A DNA stretch of 31,824 bases from Coemansia sp. RSA 1804 (Eukaryota; Kickxellomycota; Kickxellomycetes; Kickxellales; Kickxellaceae). Where the stretch lies: the NCBI GenBank assembly GCA_027578815.1, contig JANBTH010000135.1, positions 1 through 31,824 on the forward strand, in the 5' to 3' direction. Within the stretch, counting starts at the first letter, position 1. Each line of letters starts with the position of its first letter. Both the position numbers and the translations under genes were made by a program. Below are positions 12,001-20,864 of the stretch, piece by piece. The notes below the pieces were generated by a model. That model made no database searches. It was given only the letters and a program-made list of their open reading frames with translations, and was not told the origin of the DNA.

Positions 12001-12080
12001 TCTTCCTCTTCTTCCTCAGAAGACGATGCTAGTTCTGGGCCAATGTAGTTCCCAAACTCGTCATAGTTAGAGTCGTCCAT
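9030..12080 (-). CDS. SNU114: U5 snRNP GTPase Snu114 (EFTUD2 homologue)
   Basis: A 1016-residue EF-2-like spliceosomal GTPase in a single exon. In the family it controls U4/U6 unwinding and spliceosome disassembly with Brr2 and Prp8. The N-terminus YDEFGNYIGPEL is diagnostic for Snu114/EFTUD2 and is followed by a typical acidic stretch (about 20-65). G1 is GHLHHGKT at 165-172, and G3 is DAPG at 248-251 where the usual form is DTPG. G4 reads SKVD at 302-305 where the family has NKxD. The next residues, ELKLPPADAYYKL, are strongly Snu114-like. EF-2-like domains II-V fill the rest. The stop codon is 73 bp from the stop of the convergent ABC transporter. The start shares a 638-bp divergent spacer with RPN2. 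Confidence 0.96.
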   Translation of the reverse strand: MDDSNYDEFGNYIGPELASSSEEEEEEEEREISGFQYNEGQRETETTMDVEEDDEEGASSDEYEARQPPMAMVRRVDALQQQSQIILHEDKKYYPDAEEVFGPGVEALVQEEDTQPLSEPIIAPVKVRKFQVSEEDEMPETSYSKEFMVDLLGYPAMTRNLVFAGHLHHGKTTLVDLLVASTHTWPEWDKMAPIATPTTKMPKPNDKAFGYTDVHQLERLRGIGLKAMPISMVAQDVKGKSYVLNIMDAPGHANFIDEAIASMRLADGLVLVVDAVEGVMATTERTISAAVREGLAITLVVSKVDRLIMELKLPPADAYYKLKLTIEEVNNAIAACPAADPSMRVSPELGNVCFASASFGWCFSLESFACKYVEQWGMPVQPRDLAKRLWGDIYYHPARRTFLRKRAQDVKEAKRSFVHFVLEPLYKIFAHVAGEDEPELRPVLESLGINLRKADYALDVRSLLRKTLCQFFGPPTGFVGMCVGHVKSPLDNAIQKTERLYTGSMDSATALAMRSCDADGPLVISAVKQYPSSDASAFYVLGRIFSGTLNSGQSVRVLGEGFMPGDDEDMALATVSDTWIHCSRYKVPVSGLSAGSWVLMGGVDSSIGKTATIVDTRTPEDDLAVVRPLHFPTSSVMKIAVEPVVPIELPKMLSGLRKIGKTYPLAQTRVEESGEHMLLGTGELYLDCIMHDLRCMYSEIEIKVADPVVAFRETVSETSALKVYGDSPNGKNRLTIISEPLDQGIAEDIESGEVSLNWPTRKVGQFFESNYNWDILAGRSIWAFGPGDNGPNMLSDDTIPSETDKTRLRSVRDAIKQGFQWATREGPLCDEPMRNTRFRILNADLAEAAIHRGGGQIIPAARRVCYSSFLTAEPRLMEPVNYVEIQAPADCVSAVYTVLGRRRGHVTHDTPKPGSPMYTIKALIPTIDSCGFETDLRSYTHGQAFCQQYFDHWQIVPGDPLDKDTVLRPLEPSSGQQLARDFMLKTRRRKGLGDDVSIDKFVDDPALREIIASLSQ

Positions 12081-12718
12081 TTTTTTTGGCTGCTTCAGTA
12101 CAAAAAGAAAATATATGAAAAGCGCCTCTCTCCTTTAATAAAAACACAGTCCGAAATAACAAATATAGATTTGTTAATTGCCAGACAAACCGCAGAAATT
12201 AATAACAGGCATATATTATGCGTTTCCAGAAGCAAAGAGAAACAAAAGGAAAGACTAGAGGGCTTTGGAGTTAACCACACAAAACAGTTCGGATCAAGCA
12301 GTTCACAAAGTTCAGCAAAAACATAAACGCATCTAATCTAATAATCTGAGTGGTGATCTGCTTATTTTCAGAACAAGAATCAGATTTCTGTTGATTACGT
12401 GTGCATTTCCTCTTTTGCAATGTTTCTTGGCTGGGCTTTGCTTGCCACGTAACAGCACTTGGACTTTTGATTTACTTTTGTTCATTTGCTTTCCACAACA
12501 ATTCACAAGAAGCCTAATTTGAACTCTTAGTTGTCACAGTATTCTTCTCTTTTTTTCATTTGGTGCTTATTCTTTTATTACAGCTTCTAGGTATCAAGAG
12601 GGAGCAACGTAGACACATATAGCAACAGCGCTTACAGTGGTGTTTCTTTTCTTTTCTTTTCCATTCACTCATCTCGGCTCTCCATTAAAGAACGAATACA
12701 AGACAAGAGGACTTTGTA
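12081..12718. other. divergent promoter region of SNU114 and RPN2
   Basis: A 638-bp AT-rich spacer between two head-to-head essential genes. It has CT-rich tracts ahead of RPN2, for example around 12640-12665. I found no clear TATA box and no exact Rpn4/PACE site. No gene seen. Confidence 0.6.
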
Positions 12719-15658
12719 ATGGCCGTCCAGGTTGATACCTTGACCTCAGCCAACGGGCTGATTTCCTTGCTTGACGAGGACGAACGTGAGCTTCAGTTCT
12801 ACGGACTGACACAGCTTAATGCGGTGACCGACAGATTCTGGACAGAGATATCAGATGCAATTTCAAAGATTGAGATTCTGTACGAGGATGAGTCCTTTGA
12901 GCACCGCAAATTGGCCGCACTAGTTGCGTCCAAGATTTACTTCCACCTTGGCGAATTTGATGATGCTTTGACATTTGCCCTGGGAGCAGGCGATTTATTC
13001 AATCTGACGGAAACCTCTGCGTACGTGCAGACTGTGGTAAACCATGCTATCGACAAGTACATTAGCCTGAGGTCCGGTTCGGATGATGAGACCAAGGTTT
13101 CTGCCATTGATGCAAGGCTGGAGGAGGTTGTCGAGCGCATGTTTGCGCGGTGCTTCGAGACCAAGGACTATGGCCAGGTTGTGGGTATTTCGATTGAGGC
13201 GCGGCGACTTGACGTGCTTGAGCGCGCGTTGGCAAGCGGAGATACGCGGAGCCTGCTGGAGTACGTCCAGAAGGACTGTGTTGCTCTTATCAACAGCATC
13301 CATGTTCAGGCGCAAGTGCAAGAGCTCCTTGTCAAGGTCCATCTCCAGTTTGACACTCCCGACTACGAGGCCGTATGCCTGTGTCTGTCGAAGCTCAACA
13401 ATCCGCAAAAGACGGCCGAGATTCTGCAGCTCCTTATCCAGGACGACACCAACGACTCTAAAATCCTTTCCGCATACCAGATTGCCTTTGATCTCGAAGC
13501 AAATGCCACGCAGGAGTTTACGAGGGCGGTGATTTCCGAGATCTCGCCCAACAGCGAATCTGCCGCTGATTCCGACGACGTCAACGATGCGACTCCGATT
13601 AGCCGCATAAAGTCGATTCTCAGCGGCAGTGAGACGCTCAAACTGCACCTCGAGTTCCTCTTCCGCAACAACAAGACCGATATGAAGATTCTCGACCGCA
13701 CATGCAAGGTCCTTGACTCGCGGCTTTCGCTTGCACATAACGCGGTTACGTTTGCCAATGCGTTCATGCACGCCGGCACCACGGTCGACAACTTCTTGCG
13801 CGACAACCTCGAGTGGCTGTCTCGCTCAAGCAGCTGGTCCAAGTTTACCGCGACTGCTGCGCTTGGCGTTATCCACCATGGCCAGGTTAGACACGGAATG
13901 AGTCTGCTGCAGCCGTATCTCCCAGAGGACAACACGTCCACATCGCCATTCACCGAGGGCGGTGCGTTCTTTGCGCTTGGGCTGATCCACGCATGCCATG
14001 GCAACGAGGGCGTGCTCAGGTATCTGCAGGATGCGCTTATTGAGTACCAGGGCCAGAATGTGGAGATTCTCCATCACGGCGCCTGTCTTGGTCTTGGCGC
14101 TGCGGCAATGGGGTCTGGAAGCGAGGATGTGGCACAGGCACTTATGAATGTTCTGTACTCGGACAGCGCTATCTCGGGCGAGGCTGCAGCAATCGGGCTT
14201 GGACTGGTGATGATGGGCACAAAGCATGAGAGCGTTTTGAACGATATGCTTCTGTATGCCAAGGAGACCGAGCACGAGAAGATCATCCGTGCGTTGTCCG
14301 TCGGAATGGGCTTGATCATGTTTGGACGCAAGCAGGAGGCCGACGATCTGATTGCGAAGCTGATCGAGGAGGAGGATCCGCTTCTGCGCCTGGGAGCCGT
14401 GCACGCAATCACCATGGCGTACTGTGGCACTGGAGAAAACGCAGCTATCCGCAAGCTGCTGCATCTTGCCGTCTCGGATGTCAAGGACGATGTTCGGCGC
14501 GCCGCAGTGACTGGTCTTGGGTTTATCCTTCTGCGCAGTCCTGAGCAGGTTCCGCGCATGGTGCAGCTGCTTTCGCAGAGCTATAATCCGCACGTGCGTG
14601 TGGGTGCTGCGGTTGCCCTGGGCATTGCGTGTGCGGGCACCGGATCAAAGGCGGCCATTGAGATTCTGGAGCCAATGCTCAAGGACTCTGTTGACTTTGT
14701 TGTTGAGGGTGCATCGATTGCGCTGGCCTTTATTCTTATCCAGCAAAACGACACCTTTGAGCCCAAGGTTGCCGACGTGCGGAAGCGCTTCTCGGAGATC
14801 ATCGACAACAAGCACTCAGAGAGCGTGAGCAGGTTTGGCGCAGCCCTTTCCCAGGGTATCATTGATGCTGGCGGCCGCAATGTCACGATTGGGCTCACCA
14901 CATCCGACAAGCAGCTCAATGCGCCTGCGTGCGCAGGTATGCTGCTGTTCATCCAGTTCTGGTACTGGTTCCCGCTGGCCCATTTCCTGACGCTTTCGTT
15001 CAAGCCGACTACGCTGATCGCTATCAACAAGGATCTCAAGGCGCCCAACATTGAAGTGACCTGCGCCGCACGCAAGGCCCTCTACAGCTACCCGCCAGAG
15101 ATGGTTCAGCCCGTCTCCCAGGCCCCGACAAAGGTAGCCACGGCAGTTCTATCGACTACGGCGAAGGCGCGGCGTGCTGCAAAGAAGTCCGCCGAAGAAA
15201 CAGAAGCCGATACTAGTGCCCAGAAGAAACCGGCCAGCGGCAAAGACGAAGCCGAGAAGATGGACACTGACGGCGGAGCCAAGGAGCAGGCTGACGAGGG
15301 AAGCATGGACGTCGATGAAGGCAGCAGCAAGGGCGGCGCCGATTCCAAAGCGCAAAAGAAGAGCCGTAAGCCTGCAAGCGAAACAACGTTCACTGTCACC
15401 AATCTGTCGCGTGTGCTTCCATACCAAGAGAAATACGTCAAGTGGTCGGCCAACAGTCGCTATGTACCAGTCAAGCAGGGCAGGGCTTCTGGCATCCTGC
15501 TTGTCAAGGACACAACCCCCGATGCTCCAGAGGATCTGATTCCCAGCATGCTTCCCGACAGACCGACCGATGACGAGGAAGCGAATGCTGATTCGGAGAT
15601 CACTGAGCTGCATCCTCCGGAGCCATTCGAGTATCCGTTTGACAGCGAGCGCTCATGA
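12719..15658 (+). CDS. RPN2: 26S proteasome regulatory subunit Rpn2 (PSMD1)
   Basis: A 979-residue base subunit of the 19S regulatory particle, a scaffold that holds the ubiquitin receptor Rpn13. Seen: an N-terminal helical region with ISLLDEDE, IEILYEDE and LVASKIYFHLGEFDDAL, all close to PSMD1. From about 395 to 740 there are repeated Gly/Ala-rich helical units (for example GACLGLGAAAMGSG and AAAIGLGLVMMGT), the proteasome/cyclosome repeats. A charged, Lys/Glu-rich low-complexity insert (about 825-893) precedes the conserved C-terminal domain. The last residues contain PPEPFEY (966-972), which matches the tail known in human Rpn2 to bind the Pru domain of Rpn13. The gene is a single exon, and length is as expected for the family. 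It converges on APC10 with 155 bp between stops. Confidence 0.97.
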   Translation: MAVQVDTLTSANGLISLLDEDERELQFYGLTQLNAVTDRFWTEISDAISKIEILYEDESFEHRKLAALVASKIYFHLGEFDDALTFALGAGDLFNLTETSAYVQTVVNHAIDKYISLRSGSDDETKVSAIDARLEEVVERMFARCFETKDYGQVVGISIEARRLDVLERALASGDTRSLLEYVQKDCVALINSIHVQAQVQELLVKVHLQFDTPDYEAVCLCLSKLNNPQKTAEILQLLIQDDTNDSKILSAYQIAFDLEANATQEFTRAVISEISPNSESAADSDDVNDATPISRIKSILSGSETLKLHLEFLFRNNKTDMKILDRTCKVLDSRLSLAHNAVTFANAFMHAGTTVDNFLRDNLEWLSRSSSWSKFTATAALGVIHHGQVRHGMSLLQPYLPEDNTSTSPFTEGGAFFALGLIHACHGNEGVLRYLQDALIEYQGQNVEILHHGACLGLGAAAMGSGSEDVAQALMNVLYSDSAISGEAAAIGLGLVMMGTKHESVLNDMLLYAKETEHEKIIRALSVGMGLIMFGRKQEADDLIAKLIEEEDPLLRLGAVHAITMAYCGTGENAAIRKLLHLAVSDVKDDVRRAAVTGLGFILLRSPEQVPRMVQLLSQSYNPHVRVGAAVALGIACAGTGSKAAIEILEPMLKDSVDFVVEGASIALAFILIQQNDTFEPKVADVRKRFSEIIDNKHSESVSRFGAALSQGIIDAGGRNVTIGLTTSDKQLNAPACAGMLLFIQFWYWFPLAHFLTLSFKPTTLIAINKDLKAPNIEVTCAARKALYSYPPEMVQPVSQAPTKVATAVLSTTAKARRAAKKSAEETEADTSAQKKPASGKDEAEKMDTDGGAKEQADEGSMDVDEGSSKGGADSKAQKKSRKPASETTFTVTNLSRVLPYQEKYVKWSANSRYVPVKQGRASGILLVKDTTPDAPEDLIPSMLPDRPTDDEEANADSEITELHPPEPFEYPFDSERS

Positions 15659-15813
15659 GCAGCCAAGTACACTCCCTTTCCTCCTTTTCTTTTTCTTCTA
15701 TTCAAGTTATTGGTAACAAAATATCACCCTCTTATCTTTTATAAAAACACAGAACAAATGCAAAGCTTTACACAAACATTGCCGCTTAGACGTCAGCCAA
15801 GCCTGGGGGTTTA

Positions 15814-16338
15814 TCAGCGCAACGACTCGTACATGTAAAACTCTTTTGACGTGAATGGCAGTATGAGTTCGTTGCGGAACTTCTGTTCTCTCAGCGGGGG
15901 GCCGAGAACGCGAGCCAACCGCACACGCACATCCCGTCCGTTATCGTAGTTGTAAGGCAGCTCAATAAGCACAAAGTGGGCCATTAGAACGGGGCCGTCG
16001 ATATCAGTGAGTTTGAAGTCGACCCATCCTTTGGGTTCGGTAGCAAACAGCTGGTCCTTGACAAACTGCATATCGTGTCTGCCGGTCCCCGCGTAGATCG
16101 TCACCTTACACGGCGTGTAGCTCTCGTCCTTCTCGGTGTCGAGGTAAAGAGACACCGCGTATATCTGGGCTCTTGTGGGGAACTGCACGCTAATGCTGTG
16201 CGGCTGCTGTCCATCCGATTGCCAGAACGTCTCGGTGCTGTTGTCATGGAGGTTTTCTATTCCGTACCCGTGTTTCGTGGTTGACACGTTCCACGATCCT
16301 TGGCTCGATATGTCGGGCAGCTTTGAATAGTCCTCCAT
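15814..16338 (-). CDS. APC10: anaphase-promoting complex subunit 10 (Doc1)
   Basis: A 174-residue DOC-domain protein. In the APC/C this subunit helps the coactivator hold D-box substrates and raises processivity. Seen: WNVSTTKHGYGIENL and ETFWQSDGQQPHSISVQF near the start, DESYTPCKVTIYAG (about 71-84), the family motif NGRDVRVR (133-140), and a C-terminal SLR in place of the usual IR tail that docks on the TPR subunits; Leu for Ile is conservative. ATG 16338 is the first real ATG in frame. The frame stays open upstream to 16428 without another ATG, so a small upstream exon cannot be excluded. Human APC10 is 185 residues. Confidence 0.93.
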   Translation of the reverse strand: MEDYSKLPDISSQGSWNVSTTKHGYGIENLHDNSTETFWQSDGQQPHSISVQFPTRAQIYAVSLYLDTEKDESYTPCKVTIYAGTGRHDMQFVKDQLFATEPKGWVDFKLTDIDGPVLMAHFVLIELPYNYDNGRDVRVRLARVLGPPLREQKFRNELILPFTSKEFYMYESLR

Positions 16339-16606
16339 TATTTCTAAAGGAATTATTGCTGTGGCTGTGAGAATAAGATTATGTCGACGTATATGGATAG
16401 CAACAAACGTATTGATGGCGGTTTGCAAAACATTCGGCTAAATGTTATCTTATTTTTGAAACCAACAGAACATGTATGGAAAATAACAACTGTTGTTATT
16501 GTGGGGTGCTCCTATAACCGTCACTTTTCTACCAAATATGTATATAAAAAAGTTAACATCCCAATCAATCTACTAGTCAAGTATATCCAATACAACCGAC
16601 GCCCAT

Positions 16607-18139
16607 TCACTGATTGTCGTCAGAAACGGAATGATTCTGTTCATTGGATCCTGAAACAAACACGTTGACGGATTCGGGAATGCCTAATGTCATATACCAT
16701 GCAACCAAGAGCGGGAGACTGCTGGCCACCCACGCCAGATGCGAGTTGAACGGATAGGGAAGTGTATGTTTGAGGGACCAGCTCCACAGATAGCCCGAGA
16801 CCAGAGGACCAACCATGTAGGTGACCCCAATGACCTGATTCAACAACCCGTTTATAAAACCAAGATAGTCCTTTCTTGGTGCTGCGTTAGAAACGAGTAT
16901 GTACATGCTGGTCCATGCGAATGCGTCTGCGTGCATGAGAAGGTAAAGCTCGACCACAAGAAGAGCCCAAAACAGATAGCTGCCCTGAAGCAGGAACTTT
17001 ATAATGCCGGTTCCATACTGGTCTCCAACTAAATTATCTGAATGTTTTGCTACGGTTGAAAGCAGCGGACATGTAACGCAAAACAATGCCAACATCAGGA
17101 GGCCGTGTCTGTAGCATCTAAGCGCACCATACTTTAGCTCGTTTCTCGGAAACACCGCTAGCTGTGTAAATATTATGAATACGCTGCATATCATAAAGGT
17201 GTATCCAATGGTCTGTGTATCCATGCCTAGGCCTCCGATGGCAATATCCGTGGCTGCGAATATTGGGTAAAGCTGGTTTTGCATTGAAAAAGCAAAACAC
17301 AAGCACGCGTTTACAGCAAATATGCGTATGACTGTTGGTGTTAGAATATCCCACTTGGAAAGAGGCTCTGGGTTTGAATTGGCTTGACACTGGCCTTCCT
17401 CTCTTTGCGATTCAGAGATTAGCGAGGTTGTTTCTGAAATAGAACTATCTGATGCGGATTGCGTCTGTTTTACGACCAACGTCTCTTCCAAACAAAAGTA
17501 GCCGACTACCATGCCAAAAAGACTTATGGACGACCCAACAAGGCATGGAAGCAGGAAGGGGTACTCGCGAAACAGGACAGAGTTGCCAAAAAGCCACGGA
17601 TAGTTTGTTACCGGATTGGCAAGCAAACCACCAATAGCACCACCAAGCAATGTGCCAACATGAAACATCAGTGGAAGCATAGCCATCATTCGACCACGGT
17701 TGGTATCGTCCGCAATTTCGGCTACAATTGGTTTGGTAACAACTGAGTTGCCGGTAAAGAAGCCGTTGAGAGAGCGAACGATTATAGCCCATGTGAATGA
17801 CTTTGAAACACCAAACAGAGCGAATGTCAGCAAATCGCCCAGCAGCCCAACAAGTATCACTGGGCGACGGCCAATACGGTCAGAAAGAGTGCCCCAATAT
17901 GTGGCAGTTATTGTTTTTAGTAGCTGGTAAGACATGAACAGAAGAGCGGCATAAAAGGATATATCCTTTGGGTCATGAACAATGTCGAATCCTCCAACCA
18001 TTTGGTACATAAAAGGAAGAACGATGGTGAATCCCAATGGCTCAGTAATCTGAACGGCCAAAAGCACTGCAAGTTTGCCCCATGGCAATGGGGTTTCTTT
18101 TACACTGCTGCCGCCTTTTGCTGGCTCCTCCCTGCTCAT
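16607..18139 (-). CDS. MFS transporter, DHA1/ZIF1-like type, paralogue 1
   Basis: A 510-residue membrane transporter with about 12 predicted TM segments. The N-terminal ETPLPW, EPLGFTIVLPFMYQM and the TM2-TM3 loop motif A GTLSDRIGRRPV (83-94) place it in the fungal DHA1 drug:H+ antiporter branch, often labelled ZINC INDUCED FACILITATOR-like. FLTGNS-type residues after TM4 and a hydrophilic central loop (about 225-265) follow. It is clearly homologous, throughout its length, to the genes at 20865-22418 and 26203-27771. The family exports small molecules using the proton gradient; the substrate is unknown. It is divergent from the MATE gene across a 756-bp spacer. Confidence 0.88.
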   Translation of the reverse strand: MSREEPAKGGSSVKETPLPWGKLAVLLAVQITEPLGFTIVLPFMYQMVGGFDIVHDPKDISFYAALLFMSYQLLKTITATYWGTLSDRIGRRPVILVGLLGDLLTFALFGVSKSFTWAIIVRSLNGFFTGNSVVTKPIVAEIADDTNRGRMMAMLPLMFHVGTLLGGAIGGLLANPVTNYPWLFGNSVLFREYPFLLPCLVGSSISLFGMVVGYFCLEETLVVKQTQSASDSSISETTSLISESQREEGQCQANSNPEPLSKWDILTPTVIRIFAVNACLCFAFSMQNQLYPIFAATDIAIGGLGMDTQTIGYTFMICSVFIIFTQLAVFPRNELKYGALRCYRHGLLMLALFCVTCPLLSTVAKHSDNLVGDQYGTGIIKFLLQGSYLFWALLVVELYLLMHADAFAWTSMYILVSNAAPRKDYLGFINGLLNQVIGVTYMVGPLVSGYLWSWSLKHTLPYPFNSHLAWVASSLPLLVAWYMTLGIPESVNVFVSGSNEQNHSVSDDNQ

Positions 18140-18746
18140 TTTCTTATTATGTATCTGTTGTCTGGACGTTGAACACTAGAAAAATAAACAAAGCACACCA
18201 ATTGTATATTGTAAAAAAATTACGCAAAAAATTATCGACGAGATAAAAATGGATGTCATTTCTTGCTGGTTTGTGCACTGCATATTAATATGCAGACACA
18301 AAGTTCAAAAATTGTAAAAAAATTCCTTCAAGACATGGATTGTCATGCTCATATCACTGATTTTCCACATATGCATGTGTGTATCTGAGTGTGACACGGG
18401 AGCGAATGGCGGAGATTCATTATTTGGCACAAGTGAAATTTAGAACAATGATTGCCTTGCTTCATAGCTTTATTCTCATTTTGTGTTCACCAAATAATTT
18501 ATACAGTTATTTGGAAATCTCCTGAGGTTTTTTGTTGTTTTAAAACTTCAACAAATGTATATAAAATTTTTATAACATGTCAAAATTTATTTCCGCAATA
18601 GAAAAGTCTGCAATTGCACACTCTGTCATGCTGTACATGTTAGGTCATTAACAAGATGCATTGAGGATATATCCAATTACGTCTATCCGTCTATTTGTCT
18701 GAGACAGTGGTAAACTATTTTGCTGCTTGAATGGGAAATTCGATAC

Positions 18747-18762
18747 CATTAGAAAACTAATG
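18747..18762. promoter_or_regulatory. inverted repeat CATTAG-N4-CTAATG upstream of the MATE gene
   Basis: A perfect 6-bp inverted repeat with a 4-bp spacer, 10 bp before the TATA box. A third copy of CATTAG lies at 18784-18789, just after it. This spacing would suit a dimeric regulator, but I know of no named factor with this site. Confidence 0.35.
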
Positions 18763-18771
18763 TCTGTTTTT

Positions 18772-18780
18772 TATATAAAA
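18772..18780 (+). promoter_or_regulatory. TATA box of the MATE gene
   Basis: TATATAAAA, 116 bp before the ATG at 18896. The match is good and the position suits a core promoter. Confidence 0.5.
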
Positions 18781-18895
18781 CGTCATTAGCCTCTAATTCC
18801 TTTGTGTTTCTTAAGTATCTCTTAACACTCTACCTTAAATTACAATTTTCTGAGTATTAGTATTTATAGTTTTTGTGCTAAACGTGCGAGAAAAT

Positions 18896-20497
18896 ATGGC
18901 TAATACAACTACACTCACTATCTCTTCCAACAACAATGGAACCCAAGAATCCACGCCACTTTTATCATTTGCTTTGGATATTTCTAGCACAAGTGCCAGC
19001 ATCTATAGGTGTGTAGAGCCTAAAAACACAGAACAAGGAGCACTATGCTTAACCCCTGAAGCCACCGACCGCGAGTTTGCCAAGCACGATTCCGTGAGTA
19101 CTGTCGAGATAATCAAGCAGGAAACCGGTATACTTTTACTTTCAAGTATCCCGGCTTCTCTTGCTTGCATTCTACAATACACGTTTAGCTTTGTAAACAT
19201 GGTTTCACTTGGTCACTTGGGCGCAAACGAGCTTGCCGCTGCTGCTCTTTCAAACATGTCGGTGTTTATAATTATTAATGGTCCAACTTTGGGTCTAGCA
19301 TCCGCACTTGACACTTTTTGTCCAGCAGCATTCACTGGTTCACGCGACAGAACGCTTGTTGGCTTTCATCTGCAGCGCGGAATTATTTCCGTCACCATTC
19401 ACTTTATTTTGATGTTGCCGGTTCTATTAAACATTGAGTCAATCTTGGGTTTTCTTCATCAGGATCCCAAAATAACGCGTCTATGTGGTCAATTTACTTA
19501 CGCTCAATTGCCTGGTATGCTTCCATGGATGTATTTTGAGTGCATTCAGTGTTTTATACAAGCTCAGAATTACATGAAAGCGAGCACATTTATATTGCTT
19601 GCAGCGTTTCCTTTTCACATTGCATCCACATATCTTTTTGTGTGGTCAGATAGCTTTGGAATTGGCTTCCTGGGCGCAGCCGTTGCCAATGTCGTAACGT
19701 TTTGGGCAACACTGCTTGGAATTGTTGCATATTGTCGGTACACGGAAATACGAGCAGCGTGGGGCGGATGGACACGTAGTGCTTTTACTACCATGCTCGA
19801 GTACTATCGCCTGGCAATTCCTTCTCTCGTTATGGTATGTTCCTCGGCCATGGCATGGGAGCTAATGGTTATTTTTGCCAGCTATCTTGGAACTACAACT
19901 CTAGCAGCACAGTCAATTGTGATAAACACCTGTCCGCTATCATACCAATGGGCCAATGGCATACGCATTGCCATTAGCAACAGAACAGGCAGCCTTCTTG
20001 GACAGGCGCGTGCTCGACGCGCTGAGATTTCATCTTCTGTTGGATTGTCAATTGGTATTGCCTGGGGCATGGTGGTTTGTGCGGGTTATATAGCTGTTGC
20101 TGGCTGGTGGGGCCATATCTACACTGAAGATTCGGCTGTAATTGCAACAACAGCTGCAATCATGCCTCTTTGTGGCATTTATCAGCTGATAGACTTTTTG
20201 TACTGTGTTAGCAATGGTGTTTTGCGAAGCATTGGCCGCCAGAATGCCGGTGCATGGATTGCTTTTCCGTGCTATTATATTATTGGGCTTCCATTTGGCA
20301 TGTACCTGACATATGGTAAGCCGGAGGTTGGTGTTGCTGGATTGTGGACTGGTTTGTGTATTAGCATTCTACTTACGTCTATTGGGCAGACAATCATCTG
20401 CTTACGTGCGGATTACAAGAAGGAGGTTGAAAAATGCCTTGCTTGTATTACCAAAACACAAAATGCACTAGTTAGCAGTATCACGACAACTTGTTAG
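18896..20497 (+). CDS. MATE-family multidrug/toxin extrusion transporter
   Basis: A 533-residue antiporter. Seen: a hydrophilic N-terminal tail (about 1-75), then about 12 TM segments. The first carries PASLACILQYTFSFVNMVSL, followed by GANELAAAALSNMS and the diagnostic LGLASALDTFCPAAF (about 143-157), which corresponds to the MATE motif usually ending CGQAFGA; here it reads CPAAFTG. The second half has the matching repeat around SAMAWELMVIFASYLGTTTL. Fungal relatives include yeast Erc1. The family expels organic cations or toxic compounds in exchange for H+ or Na+. The ATG at 18896 is the first ATG; an in-frame GTG seven codons earlier is not used. It lies inside the MFS/AKR island, suggesting a detoxification role (inference). 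Confidence 0.92.
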   Translation: MANTTTLTISSNNNGTQESTPLLSFALDISSTSASIYRCVEPKNTEQGALCLTPEATDREFAKHDSVSTVEIIKQETGILLLSSIPASLACILQYTFSFVNMVSLGHLGANELAAAALSNMSVFIIINGPTLGLASALDTFCPAAFTGSRDRTLVGFHLQRGIISVTIHFILMLPVLLNIESILGFLHQDPKITRLCGQFTYAQLPGMLPWMYFECIQCFIQAQNYMKASTFILLAAFPFHIASTYLFVWSDSFGIGFLGAAVANVVTFWATLLGIVAYCRYTEIRAAWGGWTRSAFTTMLEYYRLAIPSLVMVCSSAMAWELMVIFASYLGTTTLAAQSIVINTCPLSYQWANGIRIAISNRTGSLLGQARARRAEISSSVGLSIGIAWGMVVCAGYIAVAGWWGHIYTEDSAVIATTAAIMPLCGIYQLIDFLYCVSNGVLRSIGRQNAGAWIAFPCYYIIGLPFGMYLTYGKPEVGVAGLWTGLCISILLTSIGQTIICLRADYKKEVEKCLACITKTQNALVSSITTTC

Positions 20498-20518
20498 CTA
20501 CTATTGCGTTATTTATTA

Positions 20519-20524
20519 AATAAA
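20519..20524 (+). terminator. AATAAA poly(A) signal after the MATE gene
   Basis: A perfect AATAAA 22 nt after the stop codon, in an AT-rich context. Confidence 0.5.
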
Positions 20525-20796
20525 TATTGTTTTCTCAATTAGAACGAGAATTAAGGGCACTTTTATATAAACACTGCTCTCTACTATATACAATGTAAAG
20601 ATCGACAGTGTATCTTTCTGACATGAATATAGTAAAAGTTTGTATTACACGCAAACGTATCCCATTTCAAGATTTCCCTATTATACAAGGAGCTGCACTT
20701 TACATCTTTTTGTAGAACTGCACATTTTGGGGAAAGTTGAGTTGTCTAACATTGCTTTAGTCTTTTGGATCCGCATATTCTACCTTGCCAAATTAC

Positions 20797-20806
20797 TATA
20801 AAAATA
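20797..20806 (+). promoter_or_regulatory. TATA box of MFS paralogue 2
   Basis: TATAAAAATA, about 65 bp before the ATG at 20865. Confidence 0.45.
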
Positions 20807-20864
20807 TACCTTTTTCATTATCAAATACTACACCGCTTAAAATACGTCAAATACAAGCACAGAA

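Larger units (their letters stand above)
18140..18895. other. divergent promoter region of MFS 1 and MATE genes
   Basis: A 756-bp AT-rich spacer. Its right end has a TATA box and an inverted repeat for the MATE gene, listed separately. I saw no clear TATA on the minus strand for the MFS gene and no gene inside. Confidence 0.6.
20498..20864. other. spacer between MATE and MFS 2 genes
   Basis: A 367-bp AT-rich spacer with the MATE poly(A) hexamer at its left end and a TATA box at its right end. No gene seen. Confidence 0.6.

Noticed and set aside
12430..12455. Possible Rpn4/PACE element (TTTGCCACC) upstream of RPN2
   Set aside because: The best match, around CTTGCCACG, has two mismatches to the nine-base consensus, so it is not credible.
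12995..13771. Long open frames antisense to RPN2 (also 13826-14593)
   Set aside because: Both lie wholly inside RPN2 and show no recognisable domain; they follow from its codon bias.
16339..16428. Thirty-residue upstream extension of APC10
   Set aside because: No ATG in frame, and the added residues do not resemble APC10. A hidden upstream exon remains possible but unsupported.
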